Origin: Perspicuibacillus lycopersici
GTDB taxonomy: Bacteria > Bacillota > Bacilli > Bacillales > Caldibacillaceae
DNA length: 64,000 bases
Direction of reading: 5' to 3'
NCBI RefSeq assembly: GCF_025660475.1
Contig: NZ_JAOUSF010000001.1
Span: forward strand, 620,001 to 684,000
The translations under genes and the position numbers were made by a program. Below the pieces are notes generated by a model. The model saw only the letters and a program-made list of their open reading frames with translations. It had not been told where the DNA came from and did no database searches. Shown here in pieces: positions 35,897 to 45,259 of this stretch; the first letter of the stretch is position 1, and every line of letters starts with the position of its first letter.

Positions 35897-36796
35897 ATGG
35901 AAACCGCTAAAACGAATAACTACTTAAACATCGTCGTTCCAGAGATTTGGGATGGTTTATCAATTGAACAATTACTTAAAGAATTTTGGAAGCTGCCAAG
36001 GAAAATGATTCATCAATATCGGATGGATAAATCGATACATATCAATGGACAGCCTATCCCTTTTTCTACGAAATTAGCAACTGGCGATACTTTATCCATA
36101 TCGGTATTTACAGAAAAAGAATATGGTGTTTTACCTACCCCTATTGATATCGAAATTTTATTTGAAGATGAACACCTACTGATTGTAAATAAACCGGCAA
36201 ATTTAGCAACCCACCCAAACGATACAAGCGATACGTATACATTAGCTAACGCAGTAGCACATCATTTACAGAAAAAAGGGGAAATTGCGAAAGTCCAGCA
36301 TATCCATCGGCTTGATAAGGATACTACTGGTGCGATTTTGTTCGCTAAGCACTCCTTAAGTGGTGTGTTACTTGATCAAATGCTCGAAGGAAGAAAAATA
36401 AAACGAACATATACTGCGCTTGTACACGGCAAACTGGCACAGCAAAAAGGAACAATTCATAAAAAAATCGGTCGTGACAGACATCATCCAACAAGACGGA
36501 GAGTTTCCCCTTCAGGGCAGGATGCTATCACCCATTATGAGGTAATCCATTACAACGAGAAAACAAAGATTAGTCAAATATATTGTCGTCTCGATACAGG
36601 TAGAACTCATCAAATCAGGGTCCATTTGTCATCCATCGGACATCCGCTTGTTGGGGATGTTTTATATGGGGGGAAGCCGATAGTACATCGGCAGGCATTA
36701 CATGCAAAATTTCTTTCCTTTATTCACCCGATTACATTAAAAAAAGTCGAAATAGAAGCACCATATTTAGACAAGCCAGCTATTTTTGAGGGATAA
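35897..36796 (+). CDS. yhcT: RluA-family pseudouridine synthase YhcT
   Basis: This 299-residue RNA-modifying enzyme isomerises uridine to pseudouridine, probably in 23S rRNA or tRNA. The catalytic Asp is in HRLDKDTTGAILFAK. An N-terminal S4-like RNA-binding part (about 20-80) precedes it, and later motifs LDTGRTHQIRVHL and HPLVGDVLYGG are intact. AGAGGAAC lies before the ATG. Position next to yhcU supports the name YhcT; the exact target base is not known from sequence. A hairpin follows the stop. Confidence 0.88.
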   Translation: METAKTNNYLNIVVPEIWDGLSIEQLLKEFWKLPRKMIHQYRMDKSIHINGQPIPFSTKLATGDTLSISVFTEKEYGVLPTPIDIEILFEDEHLLIVNKPANLATHPNDTSDTYTLANAVAHHLQKKGEIAKVQHIHRLDKDTTGAILFAKHSLSGVLLDQMLEGRKIKRTYTALVHGKLAQQKGTIHKKIGRDRHHPTRRRVSPSGQDAITHYEVIHYNEKTKISQIYCRLDTGRTHQIRVHLSSIGHPLVGDVLYGGKPIVHRQALHAKFLSFIHPITLKKVEIEAPYLDKPAIFEG

Positions 36797-37151
36797 TACA
36801 CAACCAATAAAACGGCAGGAGAAAAATTCCCCTGACGTTTTATTAGCTAATAATATAGGTAATTTTCAGCCTCTACCATACAAACGAAAAGAAATTCCAT
36901 TAACAATTCGGCAAAAATACTATACAATAAAACTACCCACCTACCCTTTTCTCCTCCCTCACTACTACCACTATTTTTCTTTTCATTTTCCAACACCTCT
37001 TCCAACAATGAAATAGAATGAAAACGTTCGTAAACTACCTCTCATTAAGGATAAAGAAAAAACAAATGCGGTTTATCTCATTTAATGAATGCTATGTTGA
37101 AAAAATAAAGCGTCATTATTTATAAAAATCGTAAAGGAGTAAACTTGAAAG
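36797..37151. other. Intergenic region between yhcT and topB, with a terminator hairpin
   Basis: AATAAAACG (36806-36814) pairs with CGTTTTATT (36836-36844), with CAGG/CCTG inside, and probably terminates yhcT, although the T tail is poor. The rest is pyrimidine-rich (36935-37005) and holds no gene. A TGAAAACGTTCGTA at about 37019-37032 resembles half a cre site. Confidence 0.5.
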
Positions 37152-39304
37152 ATGAAACTTATATTAGCGGAAAAACCGGATCAAGGCAGAACCCTTGCAT
37201 CTGTTTTTAAAACAAAAAAAGCAGATGGATATATTGAAATATTACCAAATACTATATTTCCAGAAGGTGCTTACATCTCATGGGCAATTGGGCATATTTG
37301 TGAGCTAGTTCCCCCTGAAAAATATCATCCAGAATGGAAAAAATGGGCACTTGATACGTTACCGATAATTCCAGACCAATTCCAATATACTGTCACGAAA
37401 GATAAAGCAAAGCAGTTTGCCATAATAAAAAAATTAGTTAACGATCCAAAAGTAACAGAAATCATTCACGCAGGTGATGCTGGTCGCGAAGGAGAGCTAA
37501 TTATCCGAAATATTCTTCGATTAACCAATGCAAAACAACCGATGAAACGTTTGTGGATTTCCTCCTTAACACCAAAATCGATTACAGAAGGATTTCAGAA
37601 GCTATTAAATGAAGCTGACACTAGAAGCCTTTATTTTGAAGCATAGCATATACAAGAGCATGTGCAGATTGGGTCGTTGGCATCAATGCTTCCCGATTAT
37701 ATAGCTTACTTCTCCAGCAAAAAGGATTTTCCGATGTATTCTCTGTGGGGCGCGTGCAAACACCAACACTAGCACTAATTGTTAAAAGAGAGCTAGAAAT
37801 TGAGAAATTTGTTTCTGAACCATTTTGGGAGGTTCACGCACAATTTACGTTTAGCGGAAAAAAATACCGTGGCAAATGGCAAAACGATGGAGATTCACAT
37901 ATCCAAACAATAGAGCTTGCCGAAAAAATTGCATCCTTTTGTAAAAAGAAGGATGCAACTATTTCCAATGTAGAAGCGGAGCAAAAAGAATTTTACCCAC
38001 CACTTCTATATAATTTATCCGCATTACAAGCGGAAGCTAATCGTTTGTATAAATTTCCACCGAAAAAAACATTAGATGTTTTGCAAGTTCTATATCAACG
38101 AGGCATTGTGTCTTACCCTCGTTCCGATTCACGCTATGTAACACCAGGGGAAGCGGAAACCTTTCCGGAAATTTTACAAAAAATCGAAAGGATTCCGCAG
38201 TTTGCTAACCTTTTCCCATTACCGACTTCATCAATCGCAAATAATAAACGATATGTTAATGAAAAAAAGGTAACCGATCACTATGCAATTATTCCTACGG
38301 AACAAGTGCCAAATATGGAACGATTAAGCAGTGATGAGCAAAAGTTATACCATTTAATTGCCCGCAGTTTAATTGCAGCCCATTACGAAAAAGCCGTCTA
38401 TGAATATACGACGTTGACAACTTTAGTTGATGGACGAGCAACCTTCATTTCAAAGGGAAAAGTACAGCTACAGGAGGGCTGGCGGAAAGTAATTCCGGCA
38501 TCGGATAAAGAAAATGAACCGGAGCTTCCACAATTAGCAAAGGGTGACAGTGGTCAAGTTGCAAAGGTGGAGGTAAAAGAAAGTAAAACACAGCCACCAA
38601 AAAGATATACAGAAGGTCAGTTAATAACATTAATGAAATCAGCAGGAAAGCATATTGAGGATAAAGAATTAGAAAAAGTATTAACCGCTACCGAGGGCCT
38701 TGGTACCGAGGCAACCCGCGCCGGAATCATTACAATGCTAAAGGACCGCAAATATATTGACATTAAAAAAAATCTTGTCTACGCAACAGCAAAGGCAAAG
38801 ATTTTAATTGGAGCAATTGGCGGTGAATTACTCGCTTCACCAGAAATGACGGCAAAATGGGAACAACGACTAAAAGAGATTTCCGAAGGGAAAGCAAATG
38901 CTAAACAATTTATGGAATTAACGAACAAGATGGTAACCCATTTAATTGCAAAGACATCACAGCACGTTAACGAATGGTCATTTGAAAACGAACTAGTAGA
39001 AGCCTTCGTTCCAAGACAATATAAAAGGCAATCAGCAACTAATTTAGGTACATGCAAGCTTTGTGGTGGCAAGGTGGTTGACAAAGGAAATTTCTATGGC
39101 TGTGCCAACTATCAAAAAAACGGATGTAGTTTTACCATTACCAAAAAACTACTTGGAAAAACCATCACCCAGGCACAAGTAAAGAAATTACTGAAGGATG
39201 GCATTACAGATAAAATCGAAAACTTCAAAAGTAAAGAAAAAACATTTGCAGCGAAGTTAAAATGGGATGAAAAAGAAAAGAAAATCGCTTTTGATTTTCA
39301 TTAA
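37152..39304 (+). pseudogene. topB: DNA topoisomerase III, interrupted by a 5-bp duplication
   Basis: A type IA topoisomerase is split into two frames. The first 164 residues (37152-37646) hold the Toprim start MKLILAEKPDQGR and HAGDAGREGELI. They stop after SLYFEA because GCATA is tandemly repeated at 37641-37650. Removing one copy restores YTRACADWVVGINASRLY and joins the second frame (to 39304), which holds the active-site segment GIVSYPRSDSRY, the C-terminal domain and a zinc-finger-like CKLC/GCANYQ part. The repaired protein would be about 717 residues, near the size of B. subtilis TopB (727). The second part contains the catalytic Tyr but not the Toprim metal site, so neither piece should work alone. 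A sequencing error is possible but a 5-base one is less usual. Confidence 0.88.
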
Positions 39305-39319
39305 AGACTGTTTTCCACT

Positions 39320-39351
39320 AGAATCAAAGAATAATGCTTTGATTCTTTTTT
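39320..39351 (+). terminator. Terminator of topB
   Basis: AGAATCAAAG (39320-39329) pairs with CTTTGATTCT (39337-39346), followed by a T run. Confidence 0.88.
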
Positions 39352-39434
39352 AAATTCCATACGAAAAGTGTAACAATAAAGAAGTCTGTTTGGACAGCAC
39401 ATTTATGCTTTTTCCTATGATAAGAGGTGAAAAT

Positions 39435-40178
39435 ATGGATATCTTTAAAGACACAAATTTCCCATGGCTAGCGGAACGAACGATCCTACTTGCTCCATCT
39501 GGTAGCTTTGCATACGGAACAAATACCGATAGCTCTGATAAAGATTATAAAGGCATTTGTATTCCACCAATTGAATTTTATTTAGGATTGCAATCGTTCA
39601 ACGAATTCAACACAACAGGTGGTAAAAAATATCGAAATACTAAGGATGATATCGATGTCACCATTACCCATATAAATAAATTTGTAAAAGATGCAATAAA
39701 GGGTGTACCAAATAATTTGGAGTTATTGTTTATGCAAACAAACGATTACCTTAAAGTAACCGAGCTTGGCAAAATGCTTATCAACAACCGCCAGCTTTTT
39801 TTATCCAAACGGGTATATAAAAAATATAATGGTTATGCGCAATCGCAAATAAAAAAGCTGTCAAAGCCACATTCCACCCATACTATCGGAACGGAAGCAC
39901 GATACGACACAAAAATGTTTATGCACAGTATCCGCCTTCTCACAAGTGCCATTGAAATTCTTGAAACTGGAAATTTCCACACCTACCATCCGAAAAGACA
40001 GCTTTTACTTGATTGTCGAAATGGAAAGTACAGCTTTTCTGAAGCAATGGAACTAATACAATATTATGATCAAAAGCTCCAGGTCGCCTATAGAACATCA
40101 AGCATTCCTGAGGAACCAGACGTTTCACAAATAAATAACTTATTAATTTCCATTAATAAAGAAGCATTACAACTTTAA
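39435..40178 (+). CDS. Predicted nucleotidyltransferase of the DNA polymerase beta superfamily
   Basis: The ATG at 39435 follows AGAGGTGA and gives 247 residues; an upstream ATG at 39390 lacks a ribosome site. The active site is the nucleotidyltransferase pattern GSFAYGTNTDSSDKDYKG (GSxxxGTxTxxSDxD), with a third acidic residue in DDIDVTITH. The remainder, with HSIRLLTSAIEIL, forms a helical domain typical of the predicted nucleotidyltransferase group tied to RNA repair (Pfam PF10127-like). It would transfer a nucleotide to RNA, tRNA or a protein. No toxin-antitoxin partner of the HEPN type is adjacent. It is alone between two terminators. Confidence 0.75.
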   Translation: MDIFKDTNFPWLAERTILLAPSGSFAYGTNTDSSDKDYKGICIPPIEFYLGLQSFNEFNTTGGKKYRNTKDDIDVTITHINKFVKDAIKGVPNNLELLFMQTNDYLKVTELGKMLINNRQLFLSKRVYKKYNGYAQSQIKKLSKPHSTHTIGTEARYDTKMFMHSIRLLTSAIEILETGNFHTYHPKRQLLLDCRNGKYSFSEAMELIQYYDQKLQVAYRTSSIPEEPDVSQINNLLISINKEALQL

Positions 40179-40190
40179 ACATAGGCTAGA

Positions 40191-40227
40191 AGACTACAAG
40201 GACAATGCAAATGTAGTCTTTTTTGTT
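40191..40227 (+). terminator. Terminator of the nucleotidyltransferase gene
   Basis: AAGACTACA (40191-40199) pairs with TGTAGTCTT (40213-40221), followed by TTTTTG. Confidence 0.88.
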
Positions 40228-40670
40228 TGCACTAGCTTAGTGATAGATTGTACTTTACTTTCTCTAGCATACGAATTTCTCCTTGCCTCCCATTCATTGA
40301 TCGATTACACTTATTTCTTTTGCGGCACGTCAATATGTAGTTACCCGCTTTTTACAAATTGATTTCCATAGTAAATATCCCTCCTTCCTCGTTTATACAG
40401 TAGTGTTTGAGATTTTATTCAAATAATAACCTTCATAATCATCAAATTATTATATCGAAATAATTTAATATATTTCCATATAATTCCAATGAAATTCATA
40501 TTCATTTTTAATATACTAAATACTATCTTTTTTACGAAACCAAATCTCGTAATTTGTCGATTTTTCGAAAAATTCGAAGGAGAAAATATAATTTAACTAG
40601 ATATAATCTTAAATTGACAAATACAGATAAATCATATTATTATATTAAGATAATAAAGGAGGAGTTATTT
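40228..40670 (+). promoter_or_regulatory. Leader region of the peptide transporter with a sigma-A promoter
   Basis: In this AT-rich gene-free stretch, TTGACA (40614-40619), 18 bases and TATTAT (40638-40643) form a good vegetative promoter about 20 bases before the ribosome site. TTCGAA occurs twice with a 3-base gap (40564-40578), a possible operator. Nothing else is recognised. Confidence 0.55.
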
Positions 40671-42164
40671 GTGACACCTATAGACAAGCAAAAAATTGTT
40701 GATAGTGTACCACAGAGAGGCTTTTTTGGGCATCCTAAAGGTTTATTTACACTATTCTTTACTGAATTCTGGGAGCGATTCTCCTATTATGGAATGAGAG
40801 CAATCCTAGTCTATTATATGTACTACGAAGTAACAAAAGGCGGTTTAGGTTTACCAGAACCTACTGCATTAGCGATTATGTCAATCTACGGTTCTTTAGT
40901 CTACATGTCAGGAATCATCGGTGGTTGGGTTGCTGATAGATTGATTGGTACTTCTAATTCAGTATTTTACGGTGGAATATTAATCATGCTAGGGCATATT
41001 GCACTTGCTATCCCTGGAAGCTTTCCATTATTTGTGGTATCAATGGTACTTATCGTTCTAGGAACTGGATTATTAAAACCAAATGTTTCGAGCATCGTTG
41101 GAGACCTTTATAATGAAAATGATGCGCGTCGTGACTCTGGTTTTAGTATTTTTTACATGGGAATTAACTTAGGTGCATTTATTTCACCTTTTATTGTCGG
41201 AAAAATTGGAACTAACTATAGTTTTCATCTAGGTTTTTCTTTTGCGGCAGTTGGTATGTTAGTTGGATTAATCGTATTTATTATTTCCAAACGAAAAAAT
41301 TTAGGTTTGGCAGGAAGCTACATTGCAAACCCACTATCAGCCCATGAAAAGAAAAAAGTCTTTTCAATCTTTGGTGCTGCTGTCTTAGTTATAGCAATCC
41401 TATGTGCCATTTTAATCCCAAATGGCTGGTTAACCTTCGATAGATTTGTCGCACTTGTCGGAATTTTAGGTATATTAATTCCTACAATTTATTTTATTAG
41501 TATGTATCGTAGTCCAAAAACTACGAAAGTTGAACGATCCAGATTACTTGCCTATATTCCATTATTCATTGCGTCTGTAATGTTCTGGGCGATCCAAGAA
41601 CAAGGTTCTACCATCCTAGCAAATTATGCAGATAAACGAACACAATTGCATTTTGCAGGGATTAATATTTCTCCTGCATGGTTCCAATCGATGAACCCAT
41701 TATTTATCATTGTGCTTGCACCTATTTTTGGTTGGTTTTGGATCAAATTAGGAGATAAAAATCCATCGATTCCGAAGAAATTTTCTTTTGGATTATTGTT
41801 TGCTGGATTATCCTTTATCGTTATTTTACTACCTGCGTATCTTGGTGGTACGGATTCATTAGTTAATCCATTATGGTTAGTGTTAAGCTATTTTGTCGTA
41901 GTACTTGGGGAATTATGTTTATCACCTGTTGGATTATCCGCTACTACTAAATTAGCGCCTGCAGCCTTTTCCGCTCAAACAATGAGTCTTTGGTTCCTAT
42001 CCAATGCTGCTGCACAAGCGATTAATGCACAAATAGTGAAATTTTATAAACCAGAAACTGAAATGATTTATTTCGGTGTGATTGGTGGAATGGCGATTTT
42101 ACTTGGTATTATTCTATTTATCATTTCACCTATTATTCAAAAGCATATGCAAGGAATCAAATAA
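40671..42164 (+). CDS. POT-family di-/tripeptide transporter
   Basis: The GTG at 40671 follows AAGGAGG and gives 497 residues; the frame is open further upstream, but that part overlaps the promoter. About 14 membrane helices are expected. The proton-coupled oligopeptide transporter landmarks are FFTEFWERFSYYGMRAIL (ExxERFxYYG) in the first helix, then GGWVADRLIG and GTGLLKPNVSSIVGDLY. It resembles DtpT of lactococci and YclF of B. subtilis and would import di- and tripeptides. It is a single gene with its own promoter and a strong terminator. Confidence 0.92.
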   Translation: MTPIDKQKIVDSVPQRGFFGHPKGLFTLFFTEFWERFSYYGMRAILVYYMYYEVTKGGLGLPEPTALAIMSIYGSLVYMSGIIGGWVADRLIGTSNSVFYGGILIMLGHIALAIPGSFPLFVVSMVLIVLGTGLLKPNVSSIVGDLYNENDARRDSGFSIFYMGINLGAFISPFIVGKIGTNYSFHLGFSFAAVGMLVGLIVFIISKRKNLGLAGSYIANPLSAHEKKKVFSIFGAAVLVIAILCAILIPNGWLTFDRFVALVGILGILIPTIYFISMYRSPKTTKVERSRLLAYIPLFIASVMFWAIQEQGSTILANYADKRTQLHFAGINISPAWFQSMNPLFIIVLAPIFGWFWIKLGDKNPSIPKKFSFGLLFAGLSFIVILLPAYLGGTDSLVNPLWLVLSYFVVVLGELCLSPVGLSATTKLAPAAFSAQTMSLWFLSNAAAQAINAQIVKFYKPETEMIYFGVIGGMAILLGIILFIISPIIQKHMQGIK

Positions 42165-42174
42165 TAGCTTAAGC

Positions 42175-42208
42175 AAAGGGATATCCATTCAAACGGATAT
42201 CCCTTTTT
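42175..42208. terminator. Bidirectional terminator between peptide transporter and lactonase genes
   Basis: AAAGGGATATCC (42175-42186) pairs perfectly with GGATATCCCTTT (42195-42206), running into TT on the plus strand. Confidence 0.9.
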
Positions 42209-42217
42209 TTTCTAATA

Positions 42218-43273
42218 TTAATAATTTAGAAATTTTACACAAACAGGATGTGGAACGGTTATTTCTGATTGTAATACCGTCAATGTTCCTGTTTCATTAT
42301 TTCTTCGATACAAAACGATATTACTAGATTCTTGATTCGATCCAATAAAATAATTTTCGGTTGGATCTAAAATAAAGTCACGTGGCCAATCCCCTTCACT
42401 GGAAGCATACTCCACGAATGTTAGTTCACCTGTTTCTTCATTCACCCGATAAATTGCTATAGAATTATGTCCACGATTTCCTGCATATATAAATCGTCCA
42501 TCGCGAGAAATATGAATGGCACTTCCTTGATTATTTTCAGTAAAATCCGCAGGGATTGTGGAAATATATTGGAATTCACGGAAGCTACCGTCTTCAGCGT
42601 TGTATGTTAATCCAATAACTTCATTACTAAGCTCTGTCATTACATAGGCAAATTTACCATTTGGGTGAAATGTTAAATGTCTAGGACCACTTCCTGAACG
42701 GACAGTCAAGCTTTGTACTTCAGTTAGTTGTCCATCATTCACTTCATACGTTACAATCTTATCTGTTCCTAAATCCACTACGACAATATATTTTTCATCT
42801 GGAGTAAAATCCGAGTAGTGAACATGTGGCTTCTCTTGTCTTTCTTTATTTGGACCTTCTCCTTCATGTTGAACAAAAGAAGCTTGTGGGTGAAGGCTAC
42901 CATCTGCTTTCGTTAAAAATGCTTCCACTAACCCTTTGTGATAGTTTGCAGCTACAACAGTTTTATTATTGCTGTCCACTGCAATATAACAAGGGGAAGC
43001 ACCTTCCATAAGCTGTTTGTTTAGCTCCGTTAAATCCCCAGTTTCTTTATTAATACGATAAGCCGCAACTCCACCGTTTCCACCGTCTTTTCCTACCGCA
43101 TATAAGTATTGATTATCCTTACTAACATTTACATAGGTAGGATTGCCTAATCTAGCTACAGGCTTTATATTTTCAATCTTTTCTGTTTCTATATTTAATT
43201 CAAAGAAATAGATACCTTCACTATCCCCTTTTGTATATGTACCGATATATCCTCGAAATTTTTGTGCTTCCAT
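42218..43273 (-). CDS. pgl: 6-phosphogluconolactonase, beta-propeller type
   Basis: This 351-residue soluble enzyme of the YkgB/Pgl type opens 6-phosphogluconolactone in the oxidative pentose phosphate pathway. It is a seven-bladed propeller with repeated strands. Conserved segments are YIGTYTKGDSEGIY, GNPTYVNVSKDNQYLYAV, KPHVHYSDFTPDEKYIVVVDLGTDK and GSGPRHLTFHPNGKFAYV, which match the lactonase family including the conserved His and Arg. The start is ATG with GGGAG somewhat far upstream. A cre-like site lies about 30 bases before the start, which suggests catabolite control. Confidence 0.9.
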   Translation of the reverse strand: MEAQKFRGYIGTYTKGDSEGIYFFELNIETEKIENIKPVARLGNPTYVNVSKDNQYLYAVGKDGGNGGVAAYRINKETGDLTELNKQLMEGASPCYIAVDSNNKTVVAANYHKGLVEAFLTKADGSLHPQASFVQHEGEGPNKERQEKPHVHYSDFTPDEKYIVVVDLGTDKIVTYEVNDGQLTEVQSLTVRSGSGPRHLTFHPNGKFAYVMTELSNEVIGLTYNAEDGSFREFQYISTIPADFTENNQGSAIHISRDGRFIYAGNRGHNSIAIYRVNEETGELTFVEYASSEGDWPRDFILDPTENYFIGSNQESSNIVLYRRNNETGTLTVLQSEITVPHPVCVKFLNY

Positions 43274-43302
43274 AATATGCTCGTACTCCCTTCCAAACTA
43301 AT

Positions 43303-43316
43303 TAGTAACGCTTACA
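43303..43316 (-). promoter_or_regulatory. cre-like site upstream of pgl
   Basis: On the minus strand TGTAAGCGTTACTA matches the CcpA consensus TGWAANCGNTNNCA except near the last bases. It is 30 bases before the pgl start. Confidence 0.4.
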
Positions 43317-43420
43317 ATAAGATTATATCACAAACTAAAATAGTAGCGTTATGAATACGGTAGTATAAATTTGTCCTCGACTATATTGCAATATTTCCCT
43401 TCGATTTCCCTATCAATACT

Positions 43421-43445
43421 AAAAGCGATACCTCCACAGTATCGC
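43421..43445 (-). terminator. Terminator of the coiled-coil gene
   Basis: GCGATAC (43425-43431) pairs with GTATCGC (43439-43445); TTTT follows on the minus strand. Confidence 0.8.
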
Positions 43446-43456
43446 CAATAGATGAA

Positions 43457-44440
43457 TTACTCATTATTATTATCTTTATCTTTATCCTTACTAGACGGTA
43501 GCAATTGGAATGTGAAGGGCTCCTTTGTACCGGATAGTAAGTTAGATAAATAGGTTGATGTTTTTTTATAACTATTTTCAATTAGCTCCGATAAATAACT
43601 CGTTCTTTCAAAGAGGATGGTTCGTAAATGTGTAACCTGTCTCAATAATTTTTCAGTCAATGCTTCCTGGTTATCTAATCGTTCATTAATCATACTATCC
43701 ATATTTTCATGGGCTACCAAATGCTTCTGTAGGTTTTGCTGTACAGTTGCTTGATCTTGTATATTTTGTAGAATTTCGGACTGGGTATTCTCTTGCCCGG
43801 TGAACCGTTCCACAAGTTCTTTACCTTGTGACTCAAATTCTGCCAACAACATTGTTTGGATATTTTCTTGCGCCACTAAACGGTTTAGCGTATCATTGGA
43901 ATGACTTTCCAGCTTTTCAAATAGGCTATAATATATCTCTTCATGATTTGCTAAAACTTGTAATGTCTGTTGCTGTAATTTTGATAAGTTGGCAATTCCT
44001 TCCATTAAACTATTAAATAATATTTGGTATTTTTCTAGATTTCTTGTCATTTCTTGATTGGAATTGCTGATTTTTTCTATTTTTAAAAGTACTTCATCTT
44101 CACGGATTGCTAACGAACGGATTTGGTCTTGCTGAACAAAATCACTCTTTTCCATTCTCACTAGTTGCTGCACAACATCTGTTCCAATTTGCTGTTGTTG
44201 AAGATAGTTAGTCTTTAATTCCGTTAATTTCTTATCTACCGTATCTAATTGCTTCGAGCGCGTATTTTCAATACTTTTTATATTCTCAAGAGAATTGTAT
44301 AATTTTATGTTTCCTTCGTATTGATCCTGCAGCAATCTATTTAAATAATCCAATCGCCAATACGATTGGTTTGCTTCGATAAGTTCCCCATTATTTTTAT
44401 ACACATCGGGATGATCACCATTATTTATGAAAATTCCCAT
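43457..44440 (-). CDS. Coiled-coil repeat protein of unknown function
   Basis: This 327-residue protein has no signal peptide or membrane helix. It is almost wholly helical, rich in Gln, Asn, Glu and Leu. An approximate repeat recurs every 25-28 residues: VLANHEEI (162-169), LVAQENIQ (188-195), FTGQENTQ (213-220), LVAHENMD (241-248), then a weaker DNQEALTE. The start resembles nothing I know, and the tail is charged (KDKDKDNNNE). AGGAGGAG lies before the ATG and a terminator follows, so the gene is surely expressed. A structural or spore-coat-like role is possible but unsupported. Confidence 0.75.
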   Translation of the reverse strand: MGIFINNGDHPDVYKNNGELIEANQSYWRLDYLNRLLQDQYEGNIKLYNSLENIKSIENTRSKQLDTVDKKLTELKTNYLQQQQIGTDVVQQLVRMEKSDFVQQDQIRSLAIREDEVLLKIEKISNSNQEMTRNLEKYQILFNSLMEGIANLSKLQQQTLQVLANHEEIYYSLFEKLESHSNDTLNRLVAQENIQTMLLAEFESQGKELVERFTGQENTQSEILQNIQDQATVQQNLQKHLVAHENMDSMINERLDNQEALTEKLLRQVTHLRTILFERTSYLSELIENSYKKTSTYLSNLLSGTKEPFTFQLLPSSKDKDKDNNNE

Positions 44441-44611
44441 TTAAACTCCTCCTCACCAATCGTGATGTATTACCATCATATGCGTAACAATGGTGGGTGG
44501 GACTCTGAGAAGACTGCTGCACTAGCCTATTTCATTCCGTGTGTAATATCTATCAAAGTAAAGAACCCGTTAGGAATAATTATTTTACCGAAAAATATAT
44601 GTACATAAACC

Positions 44612-45178
44612 TTATCGCTTCGTTTCTACATATTCTTGTTTCAACATCGAGTAAACGATAGTATCATGGTATTCTACTCCATCGAAATCAGTTTGTCGAA
44701 GGATGCCGTCTTGATGGAAACCAAATTTTTCTAATAATTTTTTTGAACCAATATTTTCAGCAAATATATCTCCTACAATCCGGTTTAATTTCAGCTCTAG
44801 AAAACCAAAGCGTAATAATTCTTTCATTACTTCCGTCATTACTCCTTTGCCTTGATATTCCTTACAAATTGCGACCCCGATCTCCGTTTTTCGATGCCAC
44901 AAATGCAATTTATGAAAACGGACCATTCCGATAACCTTATCGGTTTCTTTAGTAATTATTACCCAGGGAATTTCCTTGGATTGTAAAAAATTTTGGAGAT
45001 GATTATTTATTTTCTCTTCCATTTCCTCCACTGTTTTAACAAGATGTGGGGTGATAAATTTCATCGTGTCCGAATCACGCATAAACATAAATAAATCCGC
45101 TGCATCTCCAATTGTTACTCCTCTTAATCGATAGTTCTCTGTTTCTAAAACCGGAATATCCGTAAATTCTAATCCCAC
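44612..45178 (-). CDS. GNAT-family N-acetyltransferase, RimJ/RimL-like
   Basis: This 188-residue enzyme transfers an acetyl group from acetyl-CoA to an amine. It starts ETENYRLRGVTIGDAADLF, as usual in the RimJ/RimL group. The acetyl-CoA loop is EIGVAICKEYQGKGVMTEVM (Q-x-G-x-G/A), and the later LNRIVGDIFAENIGSKKLLEKFGF is the conserved end of the fold. The start is GTG, with GGAGG about 11 bases away. Targets in this group include ribosomal protein N-termini and small amines; none can be singled out. The next gene upstream (C45 hydrolase) is on the same strand 82 bases away. Confidence 0.87.
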   Translation of the reverse strand: MGLEFTDIPVLETENYRLRGVTIGDAADLFMFMRDSDTMKFITPHLVKTVEEMEEKINNHLQNFLQSKEIPWVIITKETDKVIGMVRFHKLHLWHRKTEIGVAICKEYQGKGVMTEVMKELLRFGFLELKLNRIVGDIFAENIGSKKLLEKFGFHQDGILRQTDFDGVEYHDTIVYSMLKQEYVETKR

Positions 45179-45259
45179 TTAATGCTAACCTCCTTGGATG
45201 ATGTTAATTATTCGATAAAGCTGCCATGTCTACTATTCCCTACCGTTTAAATATATAAA

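Noticed and set aside
36786-37016. 76-codon plus-strand open frame after yhcT
   Set aside because: It overlaps the yhcT end and a terminator hairpin, has no ribosome site, and reads as pyrimidine-rich low-complexity sequence.
37019-37032. cre-like TGAAAACGTTCGTA before topB
   Set aside because: Only the left half fits, and topB is not an expected CcpA target.
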